Below are positions 58,992 to 64,000 of a DNA stretch of 64,000 nucleotides, piece after piece. Position numbers and translations under genes: made by a program. The notes beneath the pieces are model-generated. The model searched no databases, had not been told where the DNA came from, and saw only the letters and a program-made list of their open reading frames with translations. Source of the DNA: Quercus robur (taxonomy: Eukaryota > Streptophyta > Magnoliopsida > Fagales > Fagaceae); contig NC_065536.1 in the NCBI RefSeq assembly GCF_932294415.1, positions 744,001 through 808,000 of the forward strand, read 5' to 3'. Position 1 is the stretch's first letter, and every line of letters begins with the position of its first letter.

Positions 58992-59029
<38 letters not shown>
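55984..59029. other. Intergenic region
   Basis: It starts with the right part of the unidentified remnant (to about 56115). A GA microsatellite lies at 56692-56720. A short phrase GAGATCCGTTTGATACCA occurs twice (about 58228 and 58500). An AT microsatellite lies at about 59000-59026. No gene is supported. Confidence 0.45.
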
Positions 59030-59178
59030 AGAGTTTCAACTTATGGCATCCATTCCTGATGATAACTCTTTATTATCAGACCAAAACACCAATCAGTTTT
59101 TGGTGTAGGCGGGGATTGAACCCTATATCTTTTATACAATTATCAGAGACTTTACTAGTTGAGCTAACTTGAACCCAC
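59030..59178 (-). repeat. tRNA-derived SINE
   Basis: On the minus strand there is an A box TAGCTCAACTAGTA (59166-59153) and a B box GGGTTCAATCCC (59123-59112), 30 bases apart, as in RNA polymerase III promoters. A body follows (TGGTCTGATAATAAAGAG, GGATGCCATAAGTTGAAAC), ending in an AT-rich tail at about 59030-59000. No target duplication could be fixed because the tail is a microsatellite. It is not a functional tRNA gene: no cloverleaf or acceptor pairing is seen. Confidence 0.65.
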
Positions 59179-59710
59179 AACAAATATTATATTGTTTAGT
59201 TTTTGTTTTTGTTTTTGTTTTTTGTTTTTAAATTTAACAAAACTATTTTGTTTAAATTTTTAAAAGCTAACTTATATTTTTTTTGTTAAACTTTTACCAT
59301 AAAAGCTAACAAAAACTATATATTAATATATTATATATTTTGTCTTATATTTAGCAAATAACCTATCAAACAACCGCTTGATACTAAACAGAAATATAAT
59401 TTCCCATTGATATATGACTTTCTTGCTAATTCTTTTGGGATAATTCCATAATTAATTTTGAAAATTACCTAAAAATACTGATTGGAGTCACATATGTTAA
59501 TGTTATAACTATACCAATTTGATGATTAAATTTTGCCAAGTTATTTATTTGGTAATGATCGAGACACCCATGTCAATATTTAATTTTTGTGCTCGTCAAA
59601 GATATGGACGTGCATTAAGCTTGCCAATTAATGTTTTTGAAGCTTACGCTTTTGACGGAAGAGGGGTTTATGACAACTGGCAGTAGTTGAGCACTTCATA
59701 TAGGTTGTGT

Positions 59711-59720
59711 CTATATATAG
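59711..59720 (+). promoter_or_regulatory. TATA box of the receptor-like protein gene
   Basis: CTATATATAG lies 100 bases before the start codon, leaving room for a leader of about 70 bases. No other TATA-like word lies nearer. Confidence 0.5.
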
Positions 59721-59819
59721 TAAATACTTTCAATCCAATTTGTATTCAACTACACAGCTAAGGGTGCTAAACATACATAATTAGTGTGGCTTAGGACATC
59801 ATCATCATTTTACTACACC

Positions 59820-62204
59820 ATGTTCATGTTGATGCGCTTGCTTTACATACTCCCTCTGTTTCATCTTATTCATTCGTTTCCTTCCAAGCAGCCACTATGC
59901 CATGATGATGAGAGCTCAGCCTTGTTGCAATTCAAGAAAAGCTTTATCATAAACAAGTCTGTTTCTTTGTATGATCCTATTGCAAATCATAGGATTGAAA
60001 CTTGGACATTAGAAGGAGAAAACAGTGATTGCTGCTCCTGGGATGGTGTAGACTGTGATGAGGACACAGGTCATGTGATTGGCCTTGACCTCAGTAGCAG
60101 TTGGCTCTACGGTTCAATCAACTCCAACAGCACTCTCTTTCGTCTTGTTCACTTACGAAGGCTTAACCTTGCAGACAATCACTTTAACTACTCTCAAATC
60201 CCGTCCCAGGTTGGAACTCTTTCAAAACTCACATATCTCAATCTCTCACATTCTGCGTTTTTTGGTCAAATCCCATTTGAAGTTTCAAAACTTTCCCAAC
60301 TGTCATCTCTGGATCTATGTTGCAACTATGATTTGTCTTCAGGCATATACTTCTTACAATTCAAACAGTTGAGTCTAACAAGCCTAGTTGGAAACCTAGC
60401 GCGCATAGAAAACCTTGATCTAAGTGGGGTGAATATATTCTCCACGGTGCCTAATATCTTTGCAAACTTGTCTAATTTAAGGTCCCTTTATCTCCATGAT
60501 TGTGGAATGCATGGGCAATTTCCAATAGGCATCTTTAAGCTACCAAATTTGCGGGTTCTTGACGTGAAGTACAACCAAGATCTCACTGGTTCTTGGCCTC
60601 ACTTTCAATATTGGAGTAGTCGTTTGGAGGAGATTGACCTTGGAAGCACCGGTTTCACTGCTGAGCTACCCACTTCTATGGGAAATTTCGGCTCCTTGAT
60701 TGCTTTGAATTTTGGGGGTTGCAACTTCTCAGGATCCATTCCTTCTTCAATTGGTAACCTCACAAATCTTATTTATCTTAAGCTTTCAAATAACACTTTG
60801 GCGGGTAACATCCCGTCTTCAATTGGAAATCTTATCCAACTTGCTTTTCTAGACCTCTATGATAATCAATTGTCCGGTCCATTCACTTTTGGGCTTACAA
60901 ACTTGACACAACTGGTTGTCCTTAACTTGGGCGGCAATCATTTATCTGGCCCAATTCCTTTTGGGCTTATGAACCTCACAAAATTATATGTCTTGGGCCT
61001 TTGGGAAAATGAGTTTGAAGGTCAGTTTACAATCTCCATCCTTAAACAAAATAATCTTTATTTTCTTGATATTTCTGCTAATTACCTTAGTGGAACTTTG
61101 TTTATTTGCAACATGACTTCTCTTCATATCCTTGATGTGTCTGATAACTACTTTAGTGGTTCACTTCTTCCGTGCTTGCACAATATCTTGGAATTGAGGA
61201 TGATTAGTTTGAGAGGAAACAAATTCCAAGGACTATTACCAAGATCATTGTCCAATTGCACCATGTTAGAGGCCATTGATGTTAGTGAAAATCAATTCAA
61301 TGACACTTTTCCCTCTTGGTTGGGAAATCTTCCAAACTTAAAGCTTCTCCTATTGCAGTCCAACAAATTCTATGGTCAAATATTAGAAAGTCCTGAAACC
61401 AATTATCAATTCCCCAACTTGCGAATTATTGATCTTTCTTACAATAGTTTTATCGGAAGGTTGCCATTAAAGTCCTTTAGAAATTGGAACACCTTGAAAT
61501 TGGACAATGAATTCCACTTGACATATATTCAGGCAAAACTATATTCTAGTGATGGGACATACCATATGTATTACAATTATGATTATACAATGCAACTAAC
61601 AAACAAAGGTCTAGATATAGCGTACGATAAGGTCCAAGAATTCTATAGAGCCATTGATATGTCAAGTAATAGGTTTGTTGGAGAGATTCCAGGTTACATT
61701 GGAGATTTGAAAAAGCTTCATATGCTGAATTTTTCCAACAACATTCTCATCGGACACATTCCACCATCTATAGGAAATCTTACCATGCTAGAATCATTGG
61801 ACCTTTATCAAAATAGGCTCTTAGGAGAGATTTCATCACAACTAACACAGCTTATTTTTCTCGAATGGTTCAATGTTTCTCATAATCAACTCAATGGCTC
61901 TATACCACATGAGAAACAATTTGATACATTTGAAAACAAATCATTTAAGGGGAATGTAGGCTTGTGTGGTAATCCATTATCAAAGAAGTGTGGGGATTCT
62001 GATTCTTCACTACCTTTACCTTCAACTTCTAAACAAATTCAAGATTTTGCTGTGTCTCTCTTTGAATTTGGTTGGGAAATAGTTTTGATTGGGTATGGAT
62101 TTGGACTAATCGTCGGAGTGATAATTGGCAACATTGTGGCTACAAAAAAACTTGATTGGTTGATGAAGACCTTTGGAATAAGGCAACGGACACAAGAAAT
62201 GTGA
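59820..62204 (+). CDS. LRR receptor-like protein, Cf/RLP type (single exon, 794 aa)
   Basis: This is a plasma-membrane receptor of the LRR-RLP class, which senses microbial or other extracellular ligands and signals through partner kinases such as SOBIR1. The first ATG (59820) gives a signal peptide (MFMLMRLLYILPLFHLIHSF). The N-terminal LRR cap follows (DDESSALLQFKKSF and the Cys pair CCSWDGVDC). About twenty extracellular LRRs of the LxxLxxLxLSxNxxxGxIP type come next, with a non-LRR island near residue 580-610 (YNYDYTMQLTNKGLD). The C-terminal cap is GLCGNPLSKKC, then a membrane span (IVLIGYGFGLIVGVIIGNIV) and a short basic tail without kinase. The protein is shorter than Cf-9 (about 860 residues), so it has fewer repeats. 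It is intact and intronless, as is usual. The ligand is unknown. Confidence 0.93.
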   Translation: MFMLMRLLYILPLFHLIHSFPSKQPLCHDDESSALLQFKKSFIINKSVSLYDPIANHRIETWTLEGENSDCCSWDGVDCDEDTGHVIGLDLSSSWLYGSINSNSTLFRLVHLRRLNLADNHFNYSQIPSQVGTLSKLTYLNLSHSAFFGQIPFEVSKLSQLSSLDLCCNYDLSSGIYFLQFKQLSLTSLVGNLARIENLDLSGVNIFSTVPNIFANLSNLRSLYLHDCGMHGQFPIGIFKLPNLRVLDVKYNQDLTGSWPHFQYWSSRLEEIDLGSTGFTAELPTSMGNFGSLIALNFGGCNFSGSIPSSIGNLTNLIYLKLSNNTLAGNIPSSIGNLIQLAFLDLYDNQLSGPFTFGLTNLTQLVVLNLGGNHLSGPIPFGLMNLTKLYVLGLWENEFEGQFTISILKQNNLYFLDISANYLSGTLFICNMTSLHILDVSDNYFSGSLLPCLHNILELRMISLRGNKFQGLLPRSLSNCTMLEAIDVSENQFNDTFPSWLGNLPNLKLLLLQSNKFYGQILESPETNYQFPNLRIIDLSYNSFIGRLPLKSFRNWNTLKLDNEFHLTYIQAKLYSSDGTYHMYYNYDYTMQLTNKGLDIAYDKVQEFYRAIDMSSNRFVGEIPGYIGDLKKLHMLNFSNNILIGHIPPSIGNLTMLESLDLYQNRLLGEISSQLTQLIFLEWFNVSHNQLNGSIPHEKQFDTFENKSFKGNVGLCGNPLSKKCGDSDSSLPLPSTSKQIQDFAVSLFEFGWEIVLIGYGFGLIVGVIIGNIVATKKLDWLMKTFGIRQRTQEM

Positions 62205-63361
62205 GAAGGGAGCATAGGAACTAAGTTTTTTTTTTTTGGTTGAAACTGAGCTTGCACCATGTGAAGATACAATTAAATATGTTTAGAATGTTACAATATC
62301 ATGTGCATACTTACTATATAATTTAATAAAAATTATGTTCTACTTCTACATGTTCTGATAGATTAAGGTTGTAATACCCCAATTTTGTTTTTATGATTAT
62401 CATCGTACGTTGTCATTTTTAATATAGAGTTGAGGTTCTATATGTGTGTGCACAGTAAGATGGGAGTAGACAATTTTGTGATGCTACAAATAGGTGAGAA
62501 AATTAAAGTTTTAGTGCATATAATTTAATGAGGCAATTAAAATAAATAATAAATAAATAAAAGAGGAAGATGTTTTATGGACTTCTTGGAGACTAAAGAG
62601 ATAAACTCAAGCGGATTTTAAACTCTAGCTCACTAAGCCCACATCTTTGATGCATTAAAATATAAAGATGAAAAGATAAATTAGGGTTTTCATAAGAAGG
62701 GTTTCATCACTAAGGAGGCCAGGATGTGTATTTTTCCCTGGAGTTAATTGAAGGGGCAACCAATTGTTCTAGGTATGATTTTTCACTTGTTAGAATCAAA
62801 GAATTAAAATGAGTTAGTGATATGTAAATTTGTTTCAAAGAGATATCTTTTCCTAGAATTTGGTTTACACTTTTGCGTTAGTCCTTGAATCCTAGGTTGC
62901 CACTTTACGTATTTTAGAACAAAAACCAAAGTTATTAAATCTAGGAGTATGGCTTTTTTTATTTTCGAAAGATTGTAAAGAGTATTTGGGCTGCAATGAT
63001 AATCACACATATATCTAGTTTTATATCAAAAAGTTCTTTTGTTTTTACCGGACAGCTTATACCAAAATCCCACATAGTTTTCACAGTAGGTTGCTCACAT
63101 TTTGTCAAAGTCCAATTTCTCTGATTGATTGATTGATTGATGGCTTTGGTAGTCTTTGCCTAGACTTTGACTAGTCCAAACACAATGAACCATTCAAGTT
63201 CAACACTTCTACAATTGTTTTAAAGGATAATGACAAATTTGAGATTCCATACCAAAATTCTTATATTAATCAGTAGGGTCAATGGATGTTAAATTCATGA
63301 GTAGAATCATATTGGTTTTGGCCCACCGTTTGCATTGGGGATTATATATTAAATTCTAAAG
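62205..63361. other. 3' flank of the receptor-like protein gene and intergenic region
   Basis: No coding or transposon signal was recognised. A GATT/TGAT short tandem lies near 63121-63143. Confidence 0.45.
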
Positions 63362-63580
63362 TGTTGGCTACTGCATTCCTCATGGTAAAATGAGTTTCGA
63401 TTAATGCCAAGTGTAGAGAGGGAAAATTCCCGACTTATCACAAGCTGACACGTCACATTACCATGTCCACAAAATACAGCCAATTACAGAGCACCATGTA
63501 TTGCTGCTAGGTTTTGCTATCACTATTCAGAAGCCAACAGAAATTTGCCAAGTGTCATGCAAGAACCAATCACGCATCAG

Positions 63581-63700
63581 CGCACATGTAAGCGATGACT
63601 CAAGCAGCCTCGCACGTGTAAGCGATGACTCAAGCAGCCTCGCACGTGTAAGCGATGACTCAAGCAGTCCAGCACGTGTAAGCGATGACACAAACGGACC
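63581..63700. repeat. Four tandem 30-bp repeats with bZIP-type sites
   Basis: Units at 63581, 63611, 63641 and 63671 follow CGCACGTGTAAGCGATGACT plus CAAGCAGCCT. Units 2-4 each have CACGTG, and units 1-3 each have TGACTCA. Units 2 and 3 are identical, and units 1 and 4 differ at a few sites. Confidence 0.95.
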
Positions 63701-63766
63701 AATCAGGCTGTGACATGTGTCACCAATCAAGTTCCGCCACGTATCGCTCACCCACCCCAAAACTCC

Positions 63767-63775
63767 TATAAATAG
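63767..63775 (+). promoter_or_regulatory. TATA box downstream of the 30-bp repeats
   Basis: TATAAATAG lies 66 bases after the last repeat unit, a good distance for repeats acting as an upstream activating array. The presumed transcript would run right, out of the window. Confidence 0.5.
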
Positions 63776-64000
63776 AAGCCTTCCTGAGACATTTAGGAGG
63801 ACCAGAATTCAGAAGTGAAAAAGCTCTGCGAAGATCAAGCCTCAAAGCCTTCAAGAACTTCAACCCCAAAATCGAAGAACATTCGAAGCAGAATCATCCA
63901 GATCATCTGCCTAGATCCTAAAGTTCACGGGAATCAAGCCAAAAGTGTCCGAAAACATCAACAAATCACAAATCATTGAAGCTCAACGGATTCAAGCCTC

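Larger units (their letters stand above)
63362..64000 (+). repeat. LTR-like promoter region, cut by the window end
   Basis: From about TGTTGGCTACTG (63362) the sequence becomes less AT-rich. It carries many ACGT-core words (TGACACGTCA, CACGTG, CCACGTAT), a 4 x 30-bp repeat, a TATA box TATAAATAG (63767-63775) and then a purine-rich, non-coding leader with CAAG/GAAG words. This matches the U3-R-U5 layout of a plant LTR. No partner LTR or target duplication is in the window, so an ordinary gene promoter remains possible. State of any element is unknown. Confidence 0.35.

Noticed and set aside
59112-59166. tRNA gene
   Set aside because: A and B boxes are present, but no acceptor stem or cloverleaf forms. 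The following body and tail fit a SINE.
63581-63700. CRISPR-like array
   Set aside because: The 30-bp units are directly adjacent with no spacers, and the organism is a plant. It is a plain tandem repeat.

Overview
This is a plant nuclear window. It is AT-rich, intron-bearing and dense in plant DNA transposons, and its genes have clear angiosperm relatives: L-cysteine desulfhydrase, a MUSTANG-type protein with a PB1 domain, a Cf-type receptor-like protein, and captured pieces of DELLA and prolyl 4-hydroxylase genes. The MITE and SINE families look like those I associate with eudicot trees, perhaps Fagaceae such as oak. That is recollection and was not searched.

Five host genes look intact. 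(1) 10675-11603 (+): small two-exon membrane protein of unknown role, with a 5' UTR intron. (2) 16036-17397 (+): single-exon L-cysteine desulfhydrase. (3) 23130-25514 (+): two-exon PB1 + Mutator-transposase-derived protein (MUSTANG type). (4) 33962-38048 (-): five-exon class-V aminotransferase-like PLP protein. (5) 59820-62204 (+): LRR receptor-like protein. They show no common pathway. Two are fold-type-I PLP enzymes, but they lie far apart and probably by chance.

Most of the rest is transposon. Three Helitrons have readable ends: 2976-4730 (-), 5264-7639 (+) and 45989-50320 (+). The second carries two exons of a C2-domain gene and is itself hit by a hAT element (5505-6810). From 41333 to 50488 there is a nested stack: an old, broken Copia-type LTR element holds a CACTA element (42467-44338) inside, and one of its LTRs is split by the third Helitron. 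That Helitron carries TANGO2-like and prolyl 4-hydroxylase-like fragments, and inside it sits a Pack-MULE (48297-49433) that has captured part of a DELLA gene.

Just right of the stack, 51782-55975 is a hAT element with an uninterrupted 784-residue transposase, matching ends and a perfect 8-bp target duplication. It looks whole and recent. A small MULE, several MITEs, a 5'-truncated LINE, SINE-like pieces, a roughly 1.3-kb tandem array (28696-29986) and, at the right edge, an LTR-like promoter with four 30-bp bZIP-site repeats complete the picture.

No CRISPR, operon or prokaryotic content is seen. I found no wholly new system. The most interesting items are the DELLA-bearing Pack-MULE in its nested stack and the apparently complete hAT element.
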